DNA of 64,000 nt from Mycoplasmopsis meleagridis (GCF_900660695.1 NZ_LR215042.1:372001-436000); one strand, 5' to 3'; numbered from the stretch's first letter, positions 1 to 13,848 are shown. Notes: generated from the letters alone by a model not told the origin. Program-made: numbers and translations.

Positions 1-3000
1 ACAGCTTTTTCTACATCATTAGATCTTTGGCCTAATTCCTTAGTGATTCTATCAATATCTGCTGAACTAGCACTTGATAAATCGCTAATAGTTAAATTAT
101 CCTTATATTGCTTAAGAATTTTAATTGCTTGATCATAAGCAGCTTTTTTATCAACTTCGTTTGATAAATAATTATCACTATTTTTAACGTTGTTTTCGTC
201 ATTAATTAAACTATTAACTTTTGCTAGTTCATCGTTCAATTTTGTAGCTGAATCAATAAATCTATTTGCAGTATCTAGGCTATTTATAGGTGTATTAACA
301 TTAGATAAATTGTTTTTAAAATCTTCTTTTGTTTTTGGTGCAAGATTATTTAAATTATCAATTTTATTCTTTAGTTGAACTAAATTATTTTCACCATTTA
401 ATTGACTAAAACTATTTTCAAGCGCTTCTTTAACTTGGTTAATATTTTCTAAAGTTTTGTTTTGACCAGAATTTTTATCAAGATAATTATTAACTACATC
501 CATTAAACTTGAATCATAACTATCTTTTTTGTCAGTATCACTTAATAAATATTTCTTGTTAGTCAATTCGCTTTTATCAAAATTATTTACATCTAAATCT
601 TTATATGCTAATTCTTTATATTCTTCGTTAGTAACTCTTACTAATTCTGCCATTGCACTATCAAGAGCTTTAGCTTCATTAAGAATTTCGTTAGCTTGAT
701 CTGAAGAACTATTTGCTAATTTATCAATTAAAGCATTTTTCTGACTGTCATTCAAATTATTTAACCCTTTAATTTCGTTAGCACTTTTTTCCTTACCAAC
801 TGAAGAAATTTGTCCTTTATCAACAATTATTTGTAAATTCTTATCAATTTTTTCACCTGAATCTTTATCAATAGTTGCATTATTGATTTCTTCGGTTAAA
901 GTTTGTTTTTCACTATCAGAAAGATACATTTTGCTAATTTGATCTTTAGCATTATCTTTAGCTAGTTCAAAAGCACTATTGAGAATTTCCTCTTTTTTAA
1001 CATCGTCAAATTGTTCATCAGGAACTTGGTTAATTATGTCAATAATTTTAGCTTTATCTTCATCAGTTAGTAAAGTAAAATCGTTTTTAATTTTGTTTTT
1101 AAATTCTTCTTTAACACCGTCAAGATTTTGCGAAGCATTATTAAGATTATTTATTGCTTCATCTAAGTTAGTTATTTGATTATTTAAATCATCTATTGAT
1201 TTATCGCTAAGAGAAACTGAAGCAAAAGAGTCTTTTATTTTGTTAGCTGCTTCTAGAGCTTTATCAAAAGCTTCCTTGCTTTGCTTGTTAGAATTAGTAT
1301 AAACTTGAGTAGTTTTTGTAATGTTACTCCTATTGATAATTGATTCTAAATAGTTAACTTTGCTATTTAAGTCACTTACCTTATTAGCATAATCGGTCGC
1401 TTCTTGTTTATTACCTAATTTACTTATATGATCATTTAAAGCTTGTTTTTGATCAGAACTTAACTTGTCTAATTTGTCAATTTGATCTTTTAAAAGTTTT
1501 AAATTATTGTCACCATTAAGTAAATCAAAACTATTATTTAAATTACTACTTACTGCTTGAATAGTAGAAGTTTCATAATTTTTATCACCATTTTGTTTAT
1601 CTAATAAATCTATTGCTTTCTTTAATGTTTCATCTAATTTATTTCTAGTAGTATCGTCAGCAAATTTATAATTAGTTAAACTTTTTTCACTTTGATCTTT
1701 AACATCAGTTATATTGTTTTTGCCCGTCAATCTCTTTAATTTATCTAAAACATTATTCATCAAATTAAGCATTTGATTATTAGCTTCATTAGCTTTGTTT
1801 TTCAAATCATCTAATTGATCACTATTAGCATTAGTTATTGATTCTTTTAGACTATTTTTTTGGTTGTTATTGATATTTTGTAATTTATCAACAAAATCTA
1901 AAATTTCTTTAGTTTTATCGTTAACTTCTTTTGCACTAGCTAAAGTATCAAGTAAAGTTTGATCAGGGTTTTTAGATAAATCAGTATTAAGACTAGAAGA
2001 ATTGATAGTCTTTTTAAATTCTTCTAAATCATGATGAGAAACTAGAGTGTTTTCTTTAGTTAGCTTGTCTAAAGCTTTAGTTTTAGCTTCGTCATAAGCT
2101 TTATTTAAAATTTCATTAAGTTTATTTTGTAAAGTTTTTTGATCACTGTCAATTACTTTTTGAATTTCATCATTGTATTTTTGTTTAGATGCGGGTAATA
2201 ACAATAAATCATTAAATTGCTTAATTCTATCTATAGCAACATCTTTAGGATCATTTAATAAATTAATTGCTTCTAAAATTTTATTTATTTCTTTTTCTAG
2301 TTTAGTATTTTCTCCATTAAGATCATTTAAATTTTTATTAGATAAATTATCTTTCTCAAAATTAGTAATGATGCTTAATGTTTCATTTAATGCTTGTTCA
2401 TGTTGTTTTTTCTTATCTTCTGGTTTAGATTTATAATTATCTTTTAACTTTTGACTTTCGGCAACATTTTTAGCATCTTTTAACTTCTTAATATTATCAT
2501 TCAATTTTTTGGCAGTGTCGAATATACTGTTAGCTTCGTTCGCATTTTTAGAATTAGCAACAATTTTCTTTAATTGCGTTCTTTGATCATTTGTCAAATT
2601 ATTAAGGCTGTCTATTTTTTTATCAATATCATTAGATACTTGGTCGCCAGTAAGTTTACTATAAAGATTTTCAAGGTTATTTTTAGCAGAGTCAATTTCA
2701 TTCTCATTCTTGTTCAAACCGGTAGTTGAATTCAAGAAATCCTTTATTACTAAATCATAAGCATTTTTGAAATTATCTTGTGCTTCTTTAGTGCTTAAAT
2801 TCCATTTTGTTGAAGAAAAATTACTATTATTACTGTTAGGATCAAAATTAATTACTACTTGCTTTGTTAATTCACTATAAATTTTTTGTACATAATCATG
2901 CAATTCCTTCATTTTGTCATTTAACTTATTAGCAGGATTATTTATTTTAGTATCAAAATCTTTATAATCTGTTTTTTTGAATAAATTTAGATATGAAGTA

Positions 3001-6000
3001 CTTTGACTATTATTCAAGTTAGAATATTTAGTTTTAAATTCATTATAAGCGTTAGATTTTTGTTTATTCAAATAAGCCATTGTGTTATTTGTATTATCAT
3101 CTAATTCTTTTGTAAGATCTTTGATTATAGATAAATTACGTTTGTTAGCTTCTAAATTACTGTAAGAGGTTAAATCTTTGCTTAGTAAGCGATTTTTAAC
3201 ACTTTGTTTTTCATTTTCAGTTAAAAAATCATTTTTCCCTGATTTTTCTGCATCAACATATTTTTTAATAAAATCAACTACAAAACCATTTAATTGTAAT
3301 AAGCTATTTTGGAATTCACCGCCATTATTATCTTTTCCGAATAAATTATCTAAAGAATTAGAACCTGATTCCAAATTATCGGTGTTTGAATTAAACAAAT
3401 TAATAATCTTAGATAAAGTGGTATCAAATTTATTCTTACTTTCTTCCGTTGCATTTTTATAACCGGCATTATTCTTAAGATTTTCTAAACTAGTATCAGC
3501 AAGTTTATCTCTTAATGTTTTCATCCTATCATTAAGAGGTTTAGTTTTATCAAATATTTGTTTAGCTTGTGACGAAGTGCTTTGCTTTTTAATATTTGTT
3601 TTTAGATCATTTTTTTGCTTTGGATTAAGAGAAGAATATACTTGATCAACTGCTTCAACATAATCGCTTATTCTGGCTTCTTCCAACTTGGATTTTAAAT
3701 CTGATTCCTTGTTGATAAAATCGATTTCTTTGTTTAATTTTTCTTTTTCTACTTTTGATAAATAAGATAAACTGTTTACTTTATTCTTGGTATCTTCTCT
3801 TTTATCATCAAATTCAGCTTTTGCGAAAATACCATTTGCTGTATCTAAATCTTTAGCGCTTTTAATTTGTTCTTTATATTGATTTCTAGTTTTTTCGCTT
3901 AAGGATGTTAAAGAATCTACTTTTTTAGCAATATCGTTTTTTTGTTTTTGTAAAATTGTTAAAAATCCTGTGATACTAATGGTTTTTGATGTACTAGAAA
4001 CTATATCATTCAAGGAATTTTTTGAAGAATAAATTTTAAAGGTGATATTTAAACTTCCTTTATTATCATCTACGTTAGAAAACGATAAAGGAGAAGTACT
4101 TTCCAATATTTTTGCATCAGTTAAATTAGTAAATTTAAGAAGAGAACTATTGTTTTTAGCTTCAGAAGGTAAAATATTACTTTTATTAGTGTAATCCGCA
4201 CCAATAACGTTTATTAAACTATTGATACGATCTTGTTCAGTTTGAAATTTTCTAATAAAAATTTTATTATTTTCAGCATCAGTTTTATATGTTTTTCTTA
4301 GTGTATCAGCATTAACTGTAGAGAAAATAGTAGAATCATTTTTATCAACAATTTTGTACGATACAGGCAAGACACCATTTTTAATATCTTCAGGTGTAAC
4401 TTTTGCAAATTTAATATCTGTTACTTTTAAATTAACGTTTTTATCATCTAAACTTTTTTTATTACTTAAATTACCGCCTTCATAGAATGAAAAAGTAACT
4501 TTATTAACATCAACTAATTTTGAATCAGATGTGAAATGATCATGTTTATCTGAATATCCAACTCAAACATAAGGAATTTTTGATAAAAATTGTTTTTTAG
4601 CAAATTCGTAATCTCCAGCAAAATTATTTAAGCTTACAGAAGTAACTTCTTTACTCGTTAAATTATAACCATATAAAGTATTGTTATCTTTTAAGGTAAA
4701 TTTTATTTTTAAAGAACCTCTCATTCCATTCGATGCTTTATGTATATCTGTTATAGATTTAGATGAAACACTTGTAAGAGAAGGAACATTTTTAAATTGA
4801 AAATTATTGACATTAGCTTTTTCTGCATTTGTGTTAGCACTATCTGGATAATAAAAATTTTCTGCATTTTTAGCATAATCTTCAGCTTTTTTATCTAATT
4901 CTTTTTGTCTACTATCCAATTCTTTTGCATGATCAACATGTGTTTTAAGACTGGTATCATTTGGAATTTTATTATTGAAATCATTTACATTTGAAAAATC
5001 AACATTTGTTTTATTAACTTTTTCTACTTCTCTATCAATTAAATTCTTATATTGAGTTTTTAAACTCGCTGGTAAATTTGTTAGAGAATCAATAATTTTT
5101 TTACCGTTATCTGCGGCCTGTTTGTAAATGGCTTTAGTAGCTTCTCAAAGATATTTATTAGCGTTTGAATTTAAAGTTATAGTATTTTTACTTTTATCAT
5201 AATTTAGATTATTGTATTCTCTGGTAGAAACTCCGCTATTGTTAGTAGTGTAATAATTATGTCCATTTACCCTTAATCCTCTAAAGTAATTAACTGTAGT
5301 TTTAGGCTGATTATCAATTCCTTGTACATAATAATCGCTATTAGCAAATTTATTTTTTTCCTGACTTGATAATAAATCGTCTCTATAAGCATTGATTTTC
5401 TTTACTAAAAGACCACCATTTCCGAAAATACCATCAAAGGTAAAAATAATTAATTCCATAAAATCGCTAATATCTTTAATCGGTAAAGAAGTTTTATTAT
5501 CATACTTATACTCAAGAGGAGGCAAAGGATTTTGTAATGAACCTAAATTAGCGAAATAATTTTTGCTATCATCGCTTCCAGTATATTTTCCCTCAAAAGA
5601 CTTAATAGTATTAGTAAATAAATTTTCTAACTGTTTGAAATCTTTCTGATACTTTACGACTTGTAAGTATTTATCATCAGTTAAACTATCAGAACCTGAA
5701 AAATACAAAGTATTTTTATACTTAGAAAAATCATTATTAAATTTTTTTAATTTGTCATATGTTTTATTCTTCTCTTCAATATCTTTCAATAATTTATTTA
5801 TCTTATTATTAGTAGAATCAGTTAGACTTGTCGTATTAGTTCCGTATTTTTTAAAGAAAACATTGAGAGGCACATTAAAATCATCAGATAAAGCTTTAAC
5901 ACTTTCTTTAACAAAATCTTTGGCTTTTTTATTATTATAGGCATTTGTTTTACCACTTAGAGCGAAACTATCTATTTTAGAAATAAATTCCTTTATTTTT

Positions 6001-8295
6001 TTTAGCTCCATCCATTTTTGGAACATTCTTTATATCTGCATCTAAGCCATTTTTCAGCGTTGTTAAAGAATTGACATCGATAGTTTTTCAATTGGTATTT
6101 GTCTCCCTTTTTTTGACTACAGCAGTGCCTTGATTTTTTTTAGTGTATTCTGATTCATTATATAAACTATCAAAATATACATTTAGATCTGTTAGTATTC
6201 TAAGTTTTTCTGGACTTCCTGATGTGGCAAAAAGTAAATTATCCTTATCATTTATTCAAGTTAGTTCTTTATCATATTGTTTGTTTGTATTGAAAGAATC
6301 AATCAAAGAGTTATATCTTTGTTCAACATCTTTTTGCAAATTATTGATTTGAGTTGCCTTAGATTTGAAGGTGTTAAAACTTTGCCCATTTTTTAACAGC
6401 ATGGTAGTTAAATCTAAATGATTTTTAAAATCCGCAATTAATGCATCTTTTTGTCCCTTTGTCAATCAGGTTAAAGTTTTTAAGTGTTCGTTATATTTAT
6501 ATAAATCAGAATATATTCAATAAATTTTTGCATATTTTCAATTTTTACTTGAATCATAATATGGTCTTAAATTAGGATCGGAACTTATATCTACAATTTT
6601 GGCAGAAGGACTAACAGCATACTTTTTATCTTCATCTTTAGTACCATTAGAATATTTGACTCTAAAAGCTAAATTATCATAATTCCATGATTTTTTAGTT
6701 TTAGGATCAGCTACGTTTTTTGTTGTAACAGCTACGTTTTTTGTTATATAACTGTTTGAACTAGTTTTACCATTTTTTCAAGAATTATATTTGCTATCAG
6801 TCTTTTTGATAGTGTAAATAACCTGATTATTACTTTTATCATAAACTTCAATTTCTAAATTAGGAACAACTTCATTTCTATTAGTAATATCTTTTTGATC
6901 AATAGCTTCTCTAGTAATTAGTTTAAGATTCTTGCTCTCTTTTCTAACGGTATGATATATAACACCTGCTTGTAAATAACCTTTGTAAACACTATGTGCA
7001 TTATAATCTCATGCTCCTTGAAACATTGCTGCGCCAATAAAACTTTGCCCGCTCGAACTATAATCAGTTCCTTTATTATCAGGAAGATTGAATAAAGTAT
7101 TAGGAATAACATTAAATATAACTTCAACAAAATACCTTTGACTATAATCAACTGCATTTACATCAAAAGAAAGTAAAGTACCAATATCCTTGTATAGATA
7201 ATTGAAAGCATCTGTTTTATTTTCTACATTATTTTTATCTTTAACATTGTTTTTTTGGTTTGGAAAAAAAGAATCTATGTATTGAGTAAGAGGCTTTTGA
7301 TAAAGTCCATATGGATTTGGATTAGAATGTCCTCTAACTTTATACAAATAAAATTGTCTGCTTCTATCCTTAATATCTCATGAACTAGGAGTGTTTATAT
7401 TGTAAGAAGAATGAATCAAAGTATTTGCGATATCATACCCTTGATCAGTACTTTTTTTAGTATCGACAGCAAAATTAGTTACATAATTTACATTATTAAG
7501 AAAAACTTTTTCTGATTTACCATTTAACGTAATATGTCTTCCATTATTTGTGTAATCTTGGTAGTGATTATATTTTTGAAACTCGGTCCCATTATTGTAA
7601 TCAAAATATTTATTAGTAGTATCTATATTATATTGTTCATTAAGAAAACTATTTTTCTCTTTTTCATCTCCTGTTGAAAGATTATAGGTTTTTGTTTGAA
7701 TTTTTTGGTAATCTTTAACACCATTCCCAGTTCTTTTGTAAAGATTAACTTTTACTTCTCCTCATAACCTTAAATCCTTAGAAAGATAAATACCTCCTGC
7801 CATAGGAGAAGAACCGTAATAATTGTGTTCGTTACTAGACATAGCAGGATCGTCATTAAAAATTACTCTATACTTTTGTGGACTAATAGGATTAGAAAGT
7901 TTTCATGATTGTAAAGGATTTATTTCATTTCTATTCGTATATCCTTCAGTAGGGGTTGCGAATTTAACTTTTTGAGATATTCTCTTGTTGTAGTATACAT
8001 TTTCGTTAGCTTGGTTATTGTAAAAATTTCCTTTTTTATTACTTTCATAATATCTATAAGCATATTCGGATTTTCAAGTTGCATTATTTGTAGGTTGAGT
8101 ATCTCTTTGATTTTTATAAGCATAGTACTTATCATCAGCAACAAAATAAACAGCATCATCTACTCTTTGATCATATTTTTTTTGATAATTCGAATCAGTG
8201 TAAAATGCAGACAAAGTTAAAAAAGCAGACGAAATTGCTGCAGCAGAAGAAAGTGCAGCTAAATTCCTATTAACTTTAATTTTTTTATTAACCAT
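1..8295 (-). CDS. Giant surface protein, GA/FIVAR-like repeats; frameshifted, 3' end outside window
   Basis: The start is the ATG at 8293-8295, preceded by a strong GAGGAGGG ribosome site. The N-terminus has a basic stretch and a hydrophobic segment (about residues 12-32) without a lipobox Cys, so it looks like a signal or anchor. Then comes a non-repeated region of about 700 residues containing SSGQSFIG near 7060, matched by SAGESFIG in the paralogue at 13984-25812. Next is a beta-rich segment resembling mycoplasma lipoprotein-17 domains (about 3960-4500). From about 3900 to the window edge there are long helical repeats with L(N/D)G...L..L motifs, like GA/FIVAR modules of Ebh-type adhesins. 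Reading frame changes near 5996-6003, in a run of eight A on the coding strand: the upstream frame ends at a TAA at 5977-5979, the downstream frame has a TAA at 6030-6032. Seven A would join them. Likely an adhesin; ligand unknown. Family recognised by architecture only. Confidence 0.75.
5996..6003 (-). repeat. A8 homopolymer at the frameshift
   Basis: Eight T on the plus strand (A8 in the gene). With eight A the frame reads DGAKKNKGIYF then stop. With seven A it reads DGAKKIKEFISKIDSF and runs on into the rest of the giant gene. This is a slippage-prone tract and is either a phase switch, a fixed mutation or a sequencing error. Confidence 0.7.
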
Positions 8296-8391
8296 AGACC
8301 CTCCTCGAATAAAGTAATTGGACTATTTAATATATTAAATTTAAATTAATATCTGAATCCTTAAATTTTTTTTAATATTATATACGTATAC

Positions 8392-8414
8392 ATATATATA
8401 TATATATATATATA
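8392..8414. repeat. (AT)n dinucleotide tract upstream of giant surface gene
   Basis: Twenty-three bases of uninterrupted alternating A and T, directly preceded by ATACGTATAC, lie about 100-120 bases upstream of the ATG at 8295. Length changes here could alter promoter spacing, as known for simple repeats upstream of other mycoplasma surface genes. The effect here is inferred. Confidence 0.75.
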
Positions 8415-8631
8415 AATAGGCAAATATTAATTTTTTTGCATAATAAAAATGTTCGATTTTATGTTTTTAAAACATTTAAAACATATAAAAATACCTTTTA
8501 AATCAAGTTTTTTGATTTGTAATTGTACTTTTGAATTGCTTATTGATATCTATTTTAAACGTTTAAAAATGTTTTAATTTTTTAAACAAATACAAAAATC
8601 AATAAGCGCAATAACTTGATAATTATAATAA

Positions 8632-8677
8632 AAAACAAAATAAAAGAAAGATTTAACTCTTTCTTTTATTTTGTTTT
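8632..8677 (-). terminator. Terminator of the arc operon
   Basis: A perfect 20-bp inverted repeat (arms 8632-8651 and 8658-8677, loop TTTAAC) lies immediately after the antiporter stop codon. The 3' arm on the minus strand is T-rich and is followed by TTTATT, as expected of an intrinsic terminator. Confidence 0.85.
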
Positions 8678-8681
8678 GGTT

Positions 8682-10415
8682 TTAAGCAGTAGCTAAAATA
8701 CTTTCTCTATATTCTTCAAATTTTTCAATGCTACCGTGTTTTTTCTTGTTGATTAAATCTTGAATAATGCCCGGTACAAAAGCTAAAACGATAAAAAGAA
8801 TTAAAACAACTACTAACATTACTCTACCAACAATTTGGTCAGTTAAAAATGTGTGAGTTTGTTCTTTGGCACTTTCTAAAGTTAAAGCACTATTTGCATT
8901 CATTAATTTAGTAGCATAAGCTTGTTGATTAAATGCCGCTAAAAGAATTAAATCAACAAAAGGAACTAAGACAGTAATTAGTAAGGAAATAGAAATTAAA
9001 CTAACCGCTGCTCAAGCTCAGAATTTAAAGAATGGTACACTTTGGTTAATAGTAATTTTGTTTGATGATTTATTCTTAAGAGCACCAAAAACTGCACAGC
9101 CAATAAAAGCAAAAGTAAATAGCGCAGTTCAATTAGCCATTAAATCGGCAAAGTGATAAAGTCTAGACATTGACAAAGCAGCATCTAATGAATAAATTGA
9201 ATAATCATCTGAAGGAGTATAAGCTAATGCTCCTATTAAAGTAAAGACAATAACAGTAGGAATAGTTATTACTAGTGAATAAATTACTCCTACAATAGGG
9301 AAATTAGGATTTAATTTCTTGAAATATTTTTCTCAATATGGTAATTCTCCTTGAGCTATTAAATCTTCTACATAACGAGGAGCTCACATTGAAAAACCAT
9401 TAATTATACCCATAACACCTATGGCAATAGCTAGGTTAATAACTCCAAAAACTATTGCGGCAGCTTTAGCAGCTGAAGCGTTATTAGCGCCGCCAAAGAG
9501 AGTTACCATTGCATCTTTCATACCGTAGAAAGAACCACCATTAATTGACATTGAAATTGCAATAACTAAGTAAATAATAGTAGTAATTCCTAAACCAAGG
9601 AAAAGAGCTAAAGGAGTTCTTTTAGGTTCTTTCATTTCTGAAGAAATACCAGCTGCTACATAAAAGCCATCATATGCGAAGAAAATTGCAGCAATTGCTA
9701 AAAATAATCCTAAACCTGCTCCAGCACCATAGATTTGGCTAAAAGTAGAACCTGTTTCTATTGTTGCTGCAGTATCTAATTGTACAGTTGCACTAATAGC
9801 ATAATCAGAAGCACCTGTTCCTTTAAGAACATAACCTAAAATAGTAACTAATACTAGAGGAATAAATTTTACATAAGTAATAATTTTATTTTGTATATTT
9901 CCAACATGGCTTCAAAGAGCTGGTATTGTTAAAAAATATACTGACATAACTAAAGAAATAACTGTTCAAATTAACCAATCTACATTCGTGCCAAATGTGG
10001 CAGCATCTTGGCCAATTAAAGAACCTATTCCATCTTGTAGTGATAAAATCACATAAAGAGGCATAAAGAAGTAAGTTAATGGTAAATAAACATAAACCAT
10101 AAAGTTTTTTGTTGCGTTGTAAATTACTTTACCATTAAAAATTTTTGTTCAACTTATTAAAGATAAATTATCATTTCTAACACTTGCAATTTCAATTAAT
10201 GAAAGTCCCATGGCAATAACGGCAAAAGAAGCGATTATTCATGAAAAAACTGCAAGCACTAACGAAGATTGCGAGTTGGATAAAACTGAACCTGATTTAA
10301 AGAAAATACCTGCACCAATTGAACTACCAAGAACAATAAGCATGGCAGAAAAGAAAGAAATTTTTTTAGCAGCAGGTTTTTCAGGCACAAACTTAGTTTC
10401 CTGAGAATTATTCAT
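8682..10415 (-). CDS. arcD: Arginine/ornithine antiporter, APC family
   Basis: Integral membrane transporter of 577 aa, proposed to exchange external arginine for the ornithine made by the arginine deiminase pathway. The APC-superfamily hallmark GSSIGAGIFF lies in the first membrane helix (about residues 31-40), and some 12 or more hydrophobic segments follow. In-frame TGA codons are read as Trp. I chose ATG at 10415 because AAGGAG sits 4 bases upstream; an in-frame ATG at 10430 precedes this ribosome site. It is the last gene of the arc cluster, 81 bases after arcC, and is followed by a strong terminator, so it is probably cotranscribed. Substrate is inferred from context: other APC amino-acid carriers look alike. 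Confidence 0.85.
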
Positions 10416-10496
10416 TTCTCTCCTTATCAATTTTTAAAATACATAGTCCAATACTAGTGTTTTCTTAATATAAAATAAGCCAATATTCTAATATTA

Positions 10497-11432
10497 CTAG
10501 CCATTAATAACTCTTGTACCTGATTTACCATTTATTGCGTCACTTACTTTATCAAGTAAAGCAATAATAGCAACATTGTTTTTATTCTCTTTTACAAAGT
10601 TAATAGCAGCTTGTACTTTAGGAAGCATACTTCCTGGAGCGAATTGATTTTGTTGAATGTATTGTTCTAATTCACTAACTGTAACTGTTTCTAATTTCTT
10701 TTGATCTGGTTTATTGTAATTTACATAAACATGTTCTACTGCAGTAAGAATAATGAAATAGTTGGCTTCTACTTTTGAAGCTAATTTAGCTAAAGCAAAA
10801 TCTTTATCAATAACACCATCTACTCCATGTAATTGCCCTTTTTCATTAATAGTAGGAATTCCTCCTCCGCCACCTGCTATAACAACATTGTTAGCAAAAA
10901 AAGCTTTTTTAATACTTTCTATACCTACAAAATCTAATGGTTTTGGCGAAGGAACAACTTTTCTATATCCTCTTCCTGCATCTTCGATAATAGTTGAATT
11001 AGGATTATTAATTTCTGCTTCTTCTTTCGTTTCATAGAAAGGTCCTACTGGTTTAGTTGGATTTTTAAAAGCATCATCATTTTTATCAACAATAGTTTGC
11101 GTTAAAAAGTAAAGTACATCACAATTTTTAATGTTATTTTTTGCTAATTCATTAGAAATGGCAGTAACCATGTGATATCCAATATATCCTTGACTCATAC
11201 CGCCTGCTTCTGCAAAAGGCATTAAAGGTGTTTTTTCATTTACTTTTTTAGCATCAGCAAAAGCATTAAAGATCATACCTACTTGTGGACCATTACCATG
11301 ACCTACTAAAACCTGGTGACCTTCTTTAACTAATTGTGCAACTTTTTGAGCTGGAATTTGTACTAATTCTTTTTGTTCAACAGGATTATTACCTAAAGCG
11401 TTCCCGCCTAATGCAATAACAATTTTTGACAT
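10497..11432 (-). CDS. arcC: Carbamate kinase
   Basis: Transfers phosphate from carbamoyl phosphate to ADP, giving ATP, CO2 and ammonia: the energy-yielding last step of arginine fermentation, in the cytoplasm. At 311 aa it has the usual family length. Visible family motifs are the N-terminal ALGGNALGNNP, the GHGNGPQVG loop (about residues 44-52), and the glycine-rich AGGGGGIPT that helps bind nucleotide (about 211-219). The start lies only two bases after the arcB stop, so translation is probably coupled. Complete, with no oddities. Confidence 0.97.
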   Translation of the reverse strand: MSKIVIALGGNALGNNPVEQKELVQIPAQKVAQLVKEGHQVLVGHGNGPQVGMIFNAFADAKKVNEKTPLMPFAEAGGMSQGYIGYHMVTAISNELAKNNIKNCDVLYFLTQTIVDKNDDAFKNPTKPVGPFYETKEEAEINNPNSTIIEDAGRGYRKVVPSPKPLDFVGIESIKKAFFANNVVIAGGGGGIPTINEKGQLHGVDGVIDKDFALAKLASKVEANYFIILTAVEHVYVNYNKPDQKKLETVTVSELEQYIQQNQFAPGSMLPKVQAAINFVKENKNNVAIIALLDKVSDAINGKSGTRVING

Positions 11433-11434
11433 AA

Positions 11435-12478
11435 TTAATATCCCAAAGTAGCTAAAATAATAGCTTTAATTGTATGCATACGATTTCCAGCTTGTTGAAT
11501 TGATTTATTATATTTTGATTGGAATACTTCGTCAGTAACTTCCATTGCACCAGTTGCAACTACTGGATATTTTTTACCTAAAGTTTCTTTGATTTCTTTT
11601 GAAAATAAAGTGTGATCATCGTGGAAGGCAGGTAAACAGTGAAGGAAAATAACATCTTCCTTAGCTGCTTTTATCATTGCCATATCCACTTGGAAAGCAC
11701 CTAATTCTTGAATACGTTGTTCGAATAATTCAAATGGTTCACCTAATGAAACTCAAACATCGGTATAAATTGCATCAGCATTTTTAGCTGCTGCTATTTT
11801 ATCATCTGAAAATTCTACTGAACCACCATTACGAGCAAATAATTTTTGAACAGCATCAAAAACTTCTTTGTGTTCTGGACCATTTTTAACAATGTCTCAT
11901 TGCGCTCTAGGACCACATAAGGTAATATTCATTCCAAAAAAGGCTGCACCAATTAGTAATGAACGAGCAACATTATTTTTAATATCACCAGCAAAAACAA
12001 TTTTTCTACCTTTTAAATCACCCTTGAATTCTTTAATGGTCATATAATCAGCAAACATTTGTGTTGGATGTTCCGCGTCTGTTAAACCATTTCAAACTGG
12101 TACGCCTGAATATTTTACTAATGCATCTACATCACTTTGTTTAAAGCCTCTAAATTCAATACCGTCATACATTTGGCCTAAAACAGCAGCTGTATCTTCG
12201 ATTGATTCTTTCTTACCGAAATTTGAACCTGATGGACCAATATAAGTACATGAAGCTCCTAAATCAGCGGCAGCTACTTCGAATGCACAACGCGTTCTAG
12301 TTGAATCTTTTTGGAATAAAATCACAATATTTTTTCCAACTAAAGGACGTGAAGCAACGTGTAACCCTTGTGCCTTAGTTCTTTTTAAATCTAATGCTAG
12401 ATCTAAAACATAATTAATTTCGTCTGTAGTAAAATTCAATGCTGAATCTAAACTACGACCTAACAAATTAATTGGCAT
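11435..12478 (-). CDS. arcB: Ornithine carbamoyltransferase, catabolic
   Basis: Carries out phosphorolysis of citrulline to ornithine and carbamoyl phosphate, the second step of the pathway. The protein is 347 aa. The carbamoyl-phosphate site STRTR appears at about residues 57-61 ([12 protein letters not shown]) and the ornithine-side signature HCLPAFHD in the C-terminal half. Several TGA codons are read as Trp between these blocks. AAGGAG lies just upstream of the ATG. It lies between arcA (88 bases upstream) and arcC (2 bases downstream), which supports the catabolic rather than the biosynthetic role. Confidence 0.96.
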
Positions 12479-12541
12479 TTTATTTTCTCCTTAATTTTAT
12501 TATGTAAATTACTATCAATTATATTATTAATTATTGAAATG

Positions 12542-12559
12542 ATTACTCAATATAGTAAT
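12542..12559 (-). other. Small hairpin between arcA and arcB
   Basis: ATTACT and AGTAAT arms with a six-base loop lie in the 88-base gap between arcA and arcB. There is no T-run after it, so it is more likely an mRNA processing or stability element than a terminator. Weak evidence. Confidence 0.3.
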
Positions 12560-12566
12560 CCCCATA

Positions 12567-13772
<1,206 letters not shown>

Positions 13773-13815
13773 AATACTCCTTAAAATATAAGAATTAATA
13801 TAAAAAATAAAAATA

Positions 13816-13838
13816 ATGCTCAACAATTAATTAAGCAT
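13816..13838 (-). promoter_or_regulatory. Dyad at the arc operon start, possible operator
   Basis: An inverted repeat ATGCT...AGCAT (arms 13816-13820 and 13834-13838) sits just downstream of a TATAAT at 13843-13848, so it would cover the transcription start of arcA. A good -35 is not visible. A regulator site is an inference, and the arms are short. Confidence 0.35.
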
Positions 13839-13842
13839 ACTA

Positions 13843-13848
13843 ATTATA
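13843..13848 (-). promoter_or_regulatory. Candidate -10 box of the arc operon
   Basis: TATAAT on the minus strand, about 70 bases upstream of the arcA GTG and downstream of the terminator at 13942-13976. It is preceded by TAA rather than TG, and no clear -35 is seen at 16-18 bases, which is common in mycoplasmas. Confidence 0.4.

Larger units (their letters stand above)
8296..8681. other. Intergenic region between the giant gene and the arc operon end
   Basis: No gene is visible in this 386-base AT-rich stretch. It holds the leader of the giant gene (ribosome site just above 8295), a (TA)n tract at 8392-8414, an imperfect inverted repeat (8535-8547 with 8598-8612) and the arc operon terminator (8632-8677). 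The promoter of the giant gene must lie here, but no convincing -35/-10 pair stands out in such AT-rich sequence. Confidence 0.6.

Noticed and set aside
8535-8612. Imperfect inverted repeat as attachment site or small RNA
   Set aside because: Arms of 13-15 bases with a mismatch in very AT-rich sequence; no integrase, no promoter-terminator pair.
10762-11037. Plus-strand open frame of 91 codons inside arcC
   Set aside because: It is antisense to the conserved AGGGGG region of carbamate kinase; no ribosome site or family match.
13773-13826. Longer N-terminus of arginine deiminase from the ATG at 13826
   Set aside because: It would translate the leader and its ribosome site; GTG at 13772 has AAGGAG at proper distance and the family N-terminus.
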